8,694 nucleotides of DNA from Sulfurovum sp. (lineage in GTDB: Bacteria; Campylobacterota; Campylobacteria; Campylobacterales; Sulfurovaceae). A program made the position numbers and the translations under genes. The notes beneath the pieces were generated by a model, which had not been told where the DNA came from, made no database searches, and worked only from the letters and a program-made list of their open reading frames with translations. The stretch lies in contig JADGDL010000058.1 in the NCBI GenBank assembly GCA_016744875.1, forward strand, positions 1 to 8,694, given 5' to 3'. Numbering within the stretch: the stretch's first letter is position 1; each line of letters opens with the position of its first letter. Positions 1 through 6,110 of this stretch are shown in pieces.

Positions 1-302
1 ATTCTATGGCTACACTTTATGATGATACGGCTGAACGTGTTATCCAATTAGGTGAAAAACCACACTTAACTATGAGTGAATTAATGAATGCTACAAAAAT
101 AAAAGAAGAAACTGGTGATTCTTTCAAATCAAAGAAAATAGTAAAAAATATCGTGAGTGATTTTGAGTACCTACTTAAAAGTTTTAAGGCTTTAAGTGAT
201 GAAGCAGATAAAGCAGGGGATAATACAACATCTGCATTTGCAGATGACAATGTTGCAAGCTATGAAAAGGAACTTTGGATCCTTGGGGCTATGATCAAAT
301 AG
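1..302 (+). CDS. dps: Dps-family ferritin (DNA starvation/stationary-phase protein), C-terminal part
   Basis: This is the end of a Dps/bacterioferritin-like protein; the first ~50 codons lie left of the window. Dps proteins form 12-subunit shells that oxidise Fe(II) with peroxide, store iron and protect DNA. The frame is open from base 3, and the ATG at 6 is an internal Met, because the family has a longer N-terminal part with the first ferroxidase histidines. Counting from that Met, the visible part starts in helix B with LYDDTAERVIQLGEKP, where Asp6 and Glu10 fit the ferroxidase Asp/Glu pair. It continues to the family-typical C-terminal helix, DNVASYEKELWILGAMIK. The stop is TAG at 300-302, followed by a strong terminator. 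The missing N-terminus means that the first ferroxidase His/Asp residues cannot be checked. The family call is fairly sure; a plain ferritin-like relative is the only real alternative. Confidence 0.85.
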   Translation, partial: SMATLYDDTAERVIQLGEKPHLTMSELMNATKIKEETGDSFKSKKIVKNIVSDFEYLLKSFKALSDEADKAGDNTTSAFADDNVASYEKELWILGAMIK

Positions 303-330
303 TCTCTTCCCACTCTTAATGTATTTCCAG

Positions 331-364
331 ACCTTATGAAGTATTAAACTTTATAAGGTTTTTT
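331..364 (+). terminator. Rho-independent terminator of the dps gene
   Basis: A 12-bp stem (331-342 with 348-359) carries one G-U pair and closes a 5-nt loop (ATTAA). It is followed by a T run to 364. It lies 28 bp after the dps stop codon. On the opposite strand the hairpin is not followed by a T run, so it should act mainly on rightward transcripts. It also separates dps from the convergent hydrolase gene that ends at 373. Confidence 0.85.
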
Positions 365-372
365 CAAATCAA

Positions 373-1356
373 TTAATCTTCTGATAAAAAATCTTTCACA
401 CTTTTGATAAAAGCATCAAAGTCTTCGATATGCGGCATATGCCCGATGCCATCAAGTTCAAGTAATTTGGCATGGGGTATTTGCTTTGCAGTCTTTATCC
501 CGAGTTGCGGATAATTTCCCATTTTTTTACGTATTTGGGGTAATGCTAACCCTTTGCCAAGTGCCGTTTTGTCACGCTGTCCAATGATCAAAAGGACTGG
601 CATATTCAGTTGGTCTAACTGATAGCAAACGGGTTGACTGAAGATCATTTCAGAGATAAGTGCTTGATTCCAAGCAACTTTGGGATAGTCAGCTCCCAGA
701 GTGAAACTGGCAAGTATATCAACCCAAGGCTGGTACTTGTCCTTCCATTTACCATCATAGTAGCTCTTAAGCTGATACTGATAGATCTTTTCCGCTGTCT
801 TTGAAAGTTCTCTTTTATGCCAGAAGTCAAAGGAAGGATTTGGGACAAAACGCTGCCAATCTTCAAGTCCTATAGGGTTCTCGAGTATAAGTTTATCTAC
901 ACGTTTAGGAAACATAAGAGCGTAACGTGTCGCTAGCATTCCTCCCATGGAATGTCCCAAAAGATAACTATTGGGAATCTTAAGGTGATCCATCAGGTTG
1001 GCCGTGTTGTGGGCCAGCATCTGAAAAGTATACTGCAGATGGTCGGGTTTGGAAGATTTACCAAAACCGATCTGATCTGGGATAATGACCCGGTATCCTT
1101 CTTTGATCAGTTGAAGAGCAGTACTTTCCCAGTAAGCTCCGGTGAAGTTTTTACCATGCAGTAGAAGTACGCTTTTCCCATTGTGATTTTCGGGTTTCAC
1201 ATCCATATAGGCCATACTAAGGGTTTGATTCTGTACGGTTAAGTTAAATCGTTTTACTTCAAAAGGGTAGGGATAGCGTTCAAGGTGCAGGCCAAAGTAT
1301 TCCATTGCACTTAGGGGATATAGTGTTAAAAGTATGAGCATAATGAATCTAAACAT
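373..1356 (-). CDS. Alpha/beta-fold hydrolase with N-terminal signal/anchor segment
   Basis: This 327-residue protein of the alpha/beta hydrolase superfamily resembles the epoxide hydrolase/haloalkane dehalogenase branch. Residues 1-17 are hydrophobic and look like a signal peptide or membrane anchor, so it probably acts in the periplasm or at the inner membrane. The oxyanion-hole region is LLLHGKN (64-70). The nucleophile elbow GHSMGG is at 134-139 with Ser136, which makes a dehalogenase (Asp nucleophile) unlikely. The probable acid is Asp262 in GQRDKTALG and the catalytic His is His306 in GIGHMPH. A stretch of about 30 residues (267-298, rich in Lys and Gln) lies between the acid strand and the histidine and is longer than in the shortest family members. 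The ATG is preceded by AAGGA with good spacing. Substrate unknown: esterase, lipase-like or C-C hydrolase activity are all possible. It stands alone, ending tail to tail with dps. Confidence 0.85.
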   Translation of the reverse strand: MFRFIMLILLTLYPLSAMEYFGLHLERYPYPFEVKRFNLTVQNQTLSMAYMDVKPENHNGKSVLLLHGKNFTGAYWESTALQLIKEGYRVIIPDQIGFGKSSKPDHLQYTFQMLAHNTANLMDHLKIPNSYLLGHSMGGMLATRYALMFPKRVDKLILENPIGLEDWQRFVPNPSFDFWHKRELSKTAEKIYQYQLKSYYDGKWKDKYQPWVDILASFTLGADYPKVAWNQALISEMIFSQPVCYQLDQLNMPVLLIIGQRDKTALGKGLALPQIRKKMGNYPQLGIKTAKQIPHAKLLELDGIGHMPHIEDFDAFIKSVKDFLSED

Positions 1357-1425
1357 GGTATTTCCTTCTATTATAGATATAGTTAGTGTACAATTTTTTC
1401 ATTAATGTTGACTTGCGAATGAGCC

Positions 1426-1439
1426 TGTAGTACACTACA
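1426..1439. promoter_or_regulatory. Perfect palindrome upstream of the hydrolase gene (possible operator)
   Basis: TGTAGT-AC-ACTACA forms a 6+6 bp inverted repeat with a 2-bp centre, about 70 bp upstream of the hydrolase start. A related partial sequence, GTGTAC, recurs near 1386-1391. The size and spacing fit a dimeric repressor or activator site, but no cognate regulator is in the window. Function is inferred only. Confidence 0.3.
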
Positions 1440-1452
1440 ATTTAAATTGATA

Positions 1453-1484
1453 AAACCTTATAGATATATAACTTGACAAGGTTT
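1453..1484 (-). terminator. Weak hairpin just after the LysE-type gene, possible terminator
   Basis: On the minus strand AAACCTT (1478-1484) can pair with AAGGTTT (1453-1459) around an 18-nt AT-rich loop, directly abutting the exporter stop codon at 1485. Only a short U stretch follows (the last stem bases plus one), so this is a weak candidate for an intrinsic terminator. It could equally be a 3'-end processing hairpin. Confidence 0.35.
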
Positions 1485-2087
1485 CTATATAAACATATTA
1501 ATGACTAATACCAAGCCAAAACCTAACAATACTATACTGGAAAATAGACTTAGATAGTAAGACACTCTTTGTGATATTCTGTGTTTTGATCTATGGACAA
1601 AATATGGCATGAGTGTTACCCAAAGGAATATAGCACAAAGCATACCGATAATAGTGATGATAGGGTCAAGGTCTTTGTGAGCAGTATATCCTGCTATACT
1701 AAGCCAAAAAGCCACGGTATATGGATTGACAAATGTAAGAGTAAAACCTTGAAGATAAAATTTAATAAGGCTTTTTGAGGGTCTTGAATGATTTTTCGTT
1801 TCAAGAATATTATTTCGGTATTTAAAAACAAGATACGACATATAGAGTAGAAACGCACTTCCAAGAAGTCCTAAGATAGTTAATAGTGTAGGTTGAGTGA
1901 AAAAAGTTGCAAGACCAAGTAATATCATAGTAAGATAAAGAGTATCAGCACTTAATGCACCAAATCCGATAGTGACTGCACTCTTATAGTCTCTAAGGGC
2001 TGTATTCATAATAAGTATATTAATAGGTCCCAGTGGGATAGCTGCTCCCATTCCTAATAAAAAACCTTCTAAAAATGATATGAGCAT
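1485..2087 (-). CDS. LysE/RhtB-family amino-acid exporter-like membrane protein
   Basis: This 200-residue inner-membrane protein has the length and pattern of LysE-type translocators, which export amino acids or related small metabolites using the proton gradient. About six hydrophobic segments are visible: 4-26, 37-60, 66-89, 113-135, 142-164 and 178-199. The family's N-terminal signature appears as GAAIPLGPINILIMNTALR (14-32), with the conserved Gly-Pro at 20-21. The second half of the family pattern is LQGFTLTFVNPYTVAFW (112-128), with Asn120-Pro121. The loop 90-108 is basic and so likely cytoplasmic. The ATG has AAGG 9 nt upstream. It is on the same strand as the DUF1882 gene but 76 bp downstream, so it may or may not share its transcript. 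The exported substrate cannot be told from sequence. Confidence 0.85.
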   Translation of the reverse strand: MLISFLEGFLLGMGAAIPLGPINILIMNTALRDYKSAVTIGFGALSADTLYLTMILLGLATFFTQPTLLTILGLLGSAFLLYMSYLVFKYRNNILETKNHSRPSKSLIKFYLQGFTLTFVNPYTVAFWLSIAGYTAHKDLDPIITIIGMLCAIFLWVTLMPYFVHRSKHRISQRVSYYLSLFSSIVLLGFGLVLVINMFI

Positions 2088-2124
2088 TTGATGGCCTTAT
2101 GTATTTCTAATATCACTATCAACT

Positions 2125-2185
2125 GCTTCCTTAATCATCGTTTATAGGATGAAGTGACCGGGTTTAAATTTTTTGATAAGGAAGC
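2125..2185 (-). repeat. Imperfect inverted repeat spanning the DUF1882 stop codon
   Basis: GCTTCCTTAATCA (2125-2137) is the inverse of TGATAAGGAAGC (2174-2185) apart from one bulged base. This gives a ~12-bp stem with a 36-nt loop in the minus-strand RNA. The 5' arm is inside the last codons of the DUF1882 gene and the stop codon is in the loop. No U run follows, so it is not a standard terminator. It may mark the 3' end or a processing site of the operon transcript. Confidence 0.45.
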
Positions 2186-2658
2186 GTTACTATATTGTAT
2201 TCTTGTGGCAAAGATACACAAGGCAGACCTTTCCATTTTTTGGTCATTTTCTCTTCAAGTGCAGAGGAAATTTTCTGAAGTGCTTGGTCAGCTTCTTCTA
2301 AACTAAGGTTTTCTACCTCTATAAAGACCTGTAAGCGTTCGACATCTTTTCCTTGATAGATGTGATAATCAGAGATCTCAAGTGTTTTAAAAAGATGTTT
2401 AATAAGGTGGTAAAATCTTTGATACTCTTCACCTTTATATTCTATGACAAGATAGTTTGTATGATCGTCTTGAAGTAAAGGTACGGCGATCGTGTATTGT
2501 CTGTCTTGATGTTGTTTTAAAAGTAGGGGAGTGAGTGGTTCATCTATACGTTCAAATTTTGCATAGAAAGTACGATTGTCAAACTGTATCTGTTCAGCAA
2601 TCGTAGATCTTTTTATGTAGTAATAGTTATCTAAAAGGTCTAAATCAAAAACTTTTAT
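2164..2658 (-). CDS. DUF1882-family protein, apparent ATA start codon
   Basis: A continuous open frame lies right after glyA and ends at TAA (2164-2166). It encodes about 164 residues beginning IKVFDLDLLDNYYYIKRS and ending PQEYNIVTLPYQKI. The YYIKR box (13-17), the FYAKFERIDEPLT box (31-43) and the ending EYNIVTLPY match the Campylobacterota-specific DUF1882 protein that follows glyA in Campylobacter (Cj0403-like). Its function is unknown; no signal peptide or membrane segment is seen. There is no ATG, GTG or TTG in frame before Met138. The ATA at 2656-2658 is 7 nt after AGGA, which overlaps the glyA TAG stop, and would give a normal-length protein, so I chose it. Alternatives are -1 slippage or a sequencing error in the A4 run at 2658-2661, readthrough of the in-frame glyA TAG, or a gene that has lost its start. 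The conserved reading frame argues that it is or was recently translated. Confidence 0.8.
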   Translation of the reverse strand: MKVFDLDLLDNYYYIKRSTIAEQIQFDNRTFYAKFERIDEPLTPLLLKQHQDRQYTIAVPLLQDDHTNYLVIEYKGEEYQRFYHLIKHLFKTLEISDYHIYQGKDVERLQVFIEVENLSLEEADQALQKISSALEEKMTKKWKGLPCVSLPQEYNIVTLPYQKI

Positions 2659-2667
2659 TTTGAAGTC

Positions 2668-3918
2668 CTAATAGATTGATTTATCATAGATGATAAAGTC
2701 TTGTGCTAAAACTTTCATCTCTTCTTTGATCGTTGCCTGTAGTGCAGAATCATTTACATTGTCAAGAACATCAGCGATCTTGTTTGCGATGATCTCAAAT
2801 TCTGCTTCTTTCATTCCACGAGATGTAAGTGCCGGAGAACCTATACGTACACCTGAAGTCACAAATGGAGATCTTGTTTCACCTGGCACTGTGTTCATGT
2901 TTACTGTGATACCAGCATTTCCAAGTGCTGCATCTGCATCTTTACCTGAGAAGTCTCTATTTAAAAATGATACAAGTACTAAGTGGTTGTCTGTTCCGTC
3001 AGAGACCACATCATATCCACGTTTCATAAGTACATCTGCAAGTACATTTGCATTTGCTTTGACTTGTTTAGCGTATACTTTCCATGCATCACTTAGGTTG
3101 TATTTAAAACCTACTGCTTTAGCTGCGATCACATGAACAAGTGGCCCACCTTGAAGACCTGGGAAGATAGCAGAGTTAACTTTCTTTGCTACAGCTTCAT
3201 CATTGGTCATGATCATACCACCACGAGGTCCTGCAAGTGTTTTGTGTGTCGTTGTTGTAACAACATCTGCATATGGGAACGGGCTAGGGTGTTCACCTGC
3301 ACATACCAAACCAGCAATGTGTGCGATGTCAGCAAACAAGATAGCGCCTACTTCATCAGCGATCTCTCTAAACTTTTTAAAGTCTATCTCTCTAGCATAG
3401 GCAGAAGCACCACATACGATGATCTTAGGTTGTACAGTCTTAGCGATACGAAGTACTTCATCATAATTGATACGACCATCAAGTTCAACACCATAGGTGA
3501 ATGAAGAGTAGTTTTTACCAGAAAAACTTGGCTTAGAACCATGTGTCAAGTGACCACCGTGGCTTAGGTCCATCCCTAAGATCTTTTCTCCAGCTTTAAG
3601 AAGTGCAGCATAGACAGCACCATTTGCCTGAGAACCTGAGTGAGGTTGTACGTTTGCATAGTTACAGTCAAAAAGTTCACATGCTCTGTCGATGGCAAGT
3701 TGCTCTACAGTATCTGCAAATTCACATCCTCCATAGTAACGTTTATATGGGTAACCTTCTGCATACTTGTTCGTAAATACAGAACCCATAGCTTCCATCA
3801 CTGCAGGAAGTGTAAAGTTTTCAGATGCGATCATCTCTAAGTGATCAGTTTGTCTTTCTCTCTCATTCTCAATTGCTTGAAAAATCTCTGGGTCAAATGT
3901 TTCTATAGCGTATGACAT
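2668..3918 (-). CDS. glyA: Serine hydroxymethyltransferase
   Basis: GlyA is a cytosolic PLP enzyme that interconverts serine plus tetrahydrofolate and glycine plus 5,10-methylene-tetrahydrofolate, the main one-carbon source of the cell. The length of 416 residues is typical for bacterial SHMT. Visible landmarks are SEN (32-34), YYGGCE (61-66), the PLP phosphate loop HSGSQAN (93-99), the Asp197/His200 pair in FADIAHIAGLV, the Schiff-base Lys226 in TTTTHKTLAGPRGG, and the substrate-carboxylate Arg358 in SGVRIGSPALTSRG. The ATG is preceded by AAGGA with 5 nt spacing. It lies 45 bp after lysS with a small hairpin between them, and its TAG stop carries the Shine-Dalgarno-like AGGA of the next gene. 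Nothing in the sequence suggests loss of activity. Confidence 0.98.
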   Translation of the reverse strand: MSYAIETFDPEIFQAIENERERQTDHLEMIASENFTLPAVMEAMGSVFTNKYAEGYPYKRYYGGCEFADTVEQLAIDRACELFDCNYANVQPHSGSQANGAVYAALLKAGEKILGMDLSHGGHLTHGSKPSFSGKNYSSFTYGVELDGRINYDEVLRIAKTVQPKIIVCGASAYAREIDFKKFREIADEVGAILFADIAHIAGLVCAGEHPSPFPYADVVTTTTHKTLAGPRGGMIMTNDEAVAKKVNSAIFPGLQGGPLVHVIAAKAVGFKYNLSDAWKVYAKQVKANANVLADVLMKRGYDVVSDGTDNHLVLVSFLNRDFSGKDADAALGNAGITVNMNTVPGETRSPFVTSGVRIGSPALTSRGMKEAEFEIIANKIADVLDNVNDSALQATIKEEMKVLAQDFIIYDKSIY

Positions 3919-3944
3919 AGGGTTCCTTTGATTTAGGTTTTATG

Positions 3945-3960
3945 TTGGATTTATATCCAA
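3945..3960. repeat. Short perfect hairpin in the lysS-glyA gap
   Basis: TTGGAT and ATCCAA form a 6-bp stem with a 4-nt loop, 3 bp from the lysS stop codon. In the operon's direction it is preceded by A's and not followed by U's, so it should not terminate lysS-glyA transcripts. On the plus strand it is followed by TTTTT and looks like a weak terminator for antisense RNA entering lysS. It could also be a processing or stability hairpin at the 5' end of glyA mRNA. Confidence 0.35.
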
Positions 3961-3963
3961 TTT

Positions 3964-5619
3964 TTACTTACTTTTTTCTTGTACTCTTGCTTTACAAGCA
4001 GCAACATCCATACAGAACATTCCTTTACCTTTTTTGGCAGGTTTAAGTTCTTCTGGGTTTTCATTTCCACACTTTTTACACTTATCTACTTCGCAGACAG
4101 GTGCCATTTCCGGGCGAGGTACTTCTGGTTTCATCGCTGGGAAGAGGAGGACATCACGGATAGAGTGTTGGTTGGTGAGCATCATGACAAGTCTGTCTAT
4201 ACCTATACCTTCACCTGCTGTTGGTGTCATACCATAGCTGAGTGCTTTAACATAATCTGTATCCATGTGCATCGCTTCATCATCATCTGTAGCTTCCTTG
4301 GCTGCTACTTGACCTTTAAATCTTTCATATTGATCTATCGGGTCATTGAGCTCAGAGAAACCGTTTGCGATCTCTTTCCCTGCCATAAAGAGCTCAAAAC
4401 GCTCTGCAATATCAGGGTTGTCATCAGATCTTCTTGCAAGCGGAGAGATGTCTACCGGGAAGTCAGTGATGAAAGTAGGGTTGATGAGCTTAGCTTCAAC
4501 AAATTCGTCAAAAAGTTCAGCCTGTAGATAACCAAGTGTAAGGTTAGGATCTACTTTTACATTGTTCTCTTTTAAGAATGCTAATGCTTTTTCTTTGTCA
4601 TTTGCTACATCTTCAGGAACACCACCAATGGTAGTGAGTGATTTAATGTATGGGGTCTTTGCAAATGGTGTTGCAAAGTCAATTTCCAGGTCACCATAAG
4701 GGAGTTTTCTTTCCAGTTTGAGATTATCAAAGAGATAGTCAAAGAGGTCTTCAGTGATCTCCATAAGTTCTATGTAGGTTTTGTATGCCCAGTAGAACTC
4801 GATCATGGTAAATTCAGGATTATGTGTTTGGTCCATACCCTCATTACGGAAGTTTCTGTTTATCTCAAACACTGCTTCCATACCCCCAACGATGAGACGT
4901 TTGAGATAAAGTTCAGGTGCGATACGCAGGTAACGTTCAACATCCAGTGCATTATGATGTGTAATGAATGGTTTGGCATTGGCTCCACCAGGGATCGGGT
5001 GAAGCATAGGTGTTTCTACTTCTAAAAAAGACCTGTCTTCAAAAAACCTTCTCACCATCGATACGATCTTGGATCTCATAATGAAGTTCTCTTTGATCTC
5101 AGGGTTCATGATCATATCCAGGTAACGCTGTCTGTAACGTAATTCATGGTCTTGCAACCCATGGAATTTTTCTGGCAATGGAGAGATGGATTTTGAAACG
5201 ATCTTCATCTCTTTACAGTGTAAAGTCAGTTCACCTGTTTGTGTCACAAAAGGATATCCTGTAGCTTCGATGATATCACCGACTTCAAAAAGTTTCTTGG
5301 CAATGTTATTATAGAAGCCTTCAGGGAGTTCATCTCTGTTGTAGTAGATCTGAACAAGTCCTTCTGAATCTTCCAGTTTTGCAAATGCAGCTTTTCCCAT
5401 GATACGGATAAATTTGAGTCTACCAGTCAGTGTACACGTTTTTGTCTCATCTTTTTTCATCTCTTCTGTATCTATGTCGTAGACATAAGCACAGTCATTT
5501 AGAAACTGAGCAGAGGGTGTGCCTCTTTTTATTTGGTTAGGGTAGGGGTTGATGCCTTCTTCTCTGAGGCGGTCTGCTTTTTTGATCCGTTCTTGGATAT
5601 ATTGATTTTGAAATATCAA
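3964..5619 (-). CDS. lysS: Lysyl-tRNA synthetase, class II, with cysteine-rich C-terminal tail
   Basis: LysS charges tRNA-Lys with lysine in the cytosol. The N-terminal OB-fold anticodon-binding domain covers about 60-145. The catalytic domain follows, with motif 1 near 199-218 (LEVETPMLHPIPGGANAKPF), motif 2 around FRNEGMDQTHNPEFTMIEFY (257-276) and motif 3 GEGIGIDRL (469-477). The usual enzyme ends at about LLFPAMKP (491-498). Here about 54 extra residues follow, with Cys509, Cys514, Cys517, Cys536 and Cys542 in a Lys-rich context, giving 551 residues against about 500 for E. coli or Campylobacter LysS. The start is TTG at 5617-5619: AGGAG lies 9 nt upstream, an in-frame TAG lies 12 nt upstream, and the next in-frame Met is residue 54. 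It follows fur by 38 bp in the operon. Confidence 0.97.
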   Translation of the reverse strand: MIFQNQYIQERIKKADRLREEGINPYPNQIKRGTPSAQFLNDCAYVYDIDTEEMKKDETKTCTLTGRLKFIRIMGKAAFAKLEDSEGLVQIYYNRDELPEGFYNNIAKKLFEVGDIIEATGYPFVTQTGELTLHCKEMKIVSKSISPLPEKFHGLQDHELRYRQRYLDMIMNPEIKENFIMRSKIVSMVRRFFEDRSFLEVETPMLHPIPGGANAKPFITHHNALDVERYLRIAPELYLKRLIVGGMEAVFEINRNFRNEGMDQTHNPEFTMIEFYWAYKTYIELMEITEDLFDYLFDNLKLERKLPYGDLEIDFATPFAKTPYIKSLTTIGGVPEDVANDKEKALAFLKENNVKVDPNLTLGYLQAELFDEFVEAKLINPTFITDFPVDISPLARRSDDNPDIAERFELFMAGKEIANGFSELNDPIDQYERFKGQVAAKEATDDDEAMHMDTDYVKALSYGMTPTAGEGIGIDRLVMMLTNQHSIRDVLLFPAMKPEVPRPEMAPVCEVDKCKKCGNENPEELKPAKKGKGMFCMDVAACKARVQEKSK

Positions 5620-5657
5620 TGGGGAAGTCTCCTATGTTGTTGTCGTACTATTTTTTA

Positions 5658-6101
5658 TTATTGGGTTTGACACTTTTCGCAAAGACCTATGATCTTCATG
5701 GTATGGTCAGTCATTTGAAAGTTGAATTTCTTGGCTATATCTTCTTGTCTTTCTTCTATGGTTTCATCAAAAAATTCTATGATGTCACCACATTTGGTAC
5801 ATATAAGGTGGTCATGATGCTTTTTAAGCCCAAGCTCATACTTCTTCCCTTGGATACCAAATGAGATGGAACTCGCGATATTTGAACTTTCAAGCAGTGT
5901 AAGTGTACGATATACTGTTGCAATACCGATGTTAATATTCGGGTTTTCCTGTTTGAGTAAAGTATAGATATCTTCTGGTGTAAAGTGACCATCGTTTTCA
6001 TAAAGGAATTTTAAAACAAGTTCCCTTTGTTTGGTAAACTTAAGTGTATTCTCTTTAAGTATCGCTTGAAACTTTTCTAGAAGTAGAGGATATTCGATCA
6101 T
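5658..6101 (-). CDS. fur: Ferric uptake regulator Fur
   Basis: Fur is a dimeric iron-sensing repressor that binds Fur boxes when loaded with Fe(II). From the ATG at 6101 it is 147 residues, typical of the family. The N-terminal winged helix (about 1-85) includes FTKQRELVLKFL and the recognition-helix region GIATVYRTLTLLE. The C-terminal part has the metal-binding HHDH (95-98) and two CxxC pairs, Cys101/Cys104 and Cys141/Cys144, the structural zinc arrangement known from Helicobacter and Campylobacter Fur. I prefer the ATG over a TTG two codons upstream because AAGG, overlapping the cvpA stop, is 7 nt before the ATG but only 1 nt before the TTG. It is the fifth gene of the operon and so probably transcribed from upstream. 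I did not find a convincing Fur box before it. A Zur or PerR role is possible but less likely, given the close similarity to epsilonproteobacterial Fur. Confidence 0.93.
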   Translation of the reverse strand: MIEYPLLLEKFQAILKENTLKFTKQRELVLKFLYENDGHFTPEDIYTLLKQENPNINIGIATVYRTLTLLESSNIASSISFGIQGKKYELGLKKHHDHLICTKCGDIIEFFDETIEERQEDIAKKFNFQMTDHTMKIIGLCEKCQTQ

Positions 6102-6110
6102 GGTCAAACC

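Noticed and set aside
1370..1375. TATAAT on the minus strand as the hydrolase promoter
   Set aside because: Transcription would start inside or next to the ribosome-binding site, leaving almost no leader, and no -35 box is at a proper distance.
2690..3504. Plus-strand open frames antisense to glyA
   Set aside because: They are shadows of glyA codon use; the translated products look random and no start signals are present.
3979..4527. Long plus-strand open frames antisense to lysS, up to 182 codons
   Set aside because: They mirror the strongly conserved lysS gene, have Cys/Phe-rich non-protein-like composition, no ribosome-binding site and no family resemblance.
5619..5864. Plus-strand hydrophobic frame over the fur end, resembling a small membrane protein
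   Set aside because: It lies antisense to the conserved fur C-terminus including its CxxC codons; the hydrophobicity comes from the complement of Lys/Glu-rich codons.
6102..6107. TTG two codons upstream as the fur start
   Set aside because: The AAGG motif would be only 1 nt from the TTG but is 7 nt from the ATG at 6101, so the ATG is the better start.
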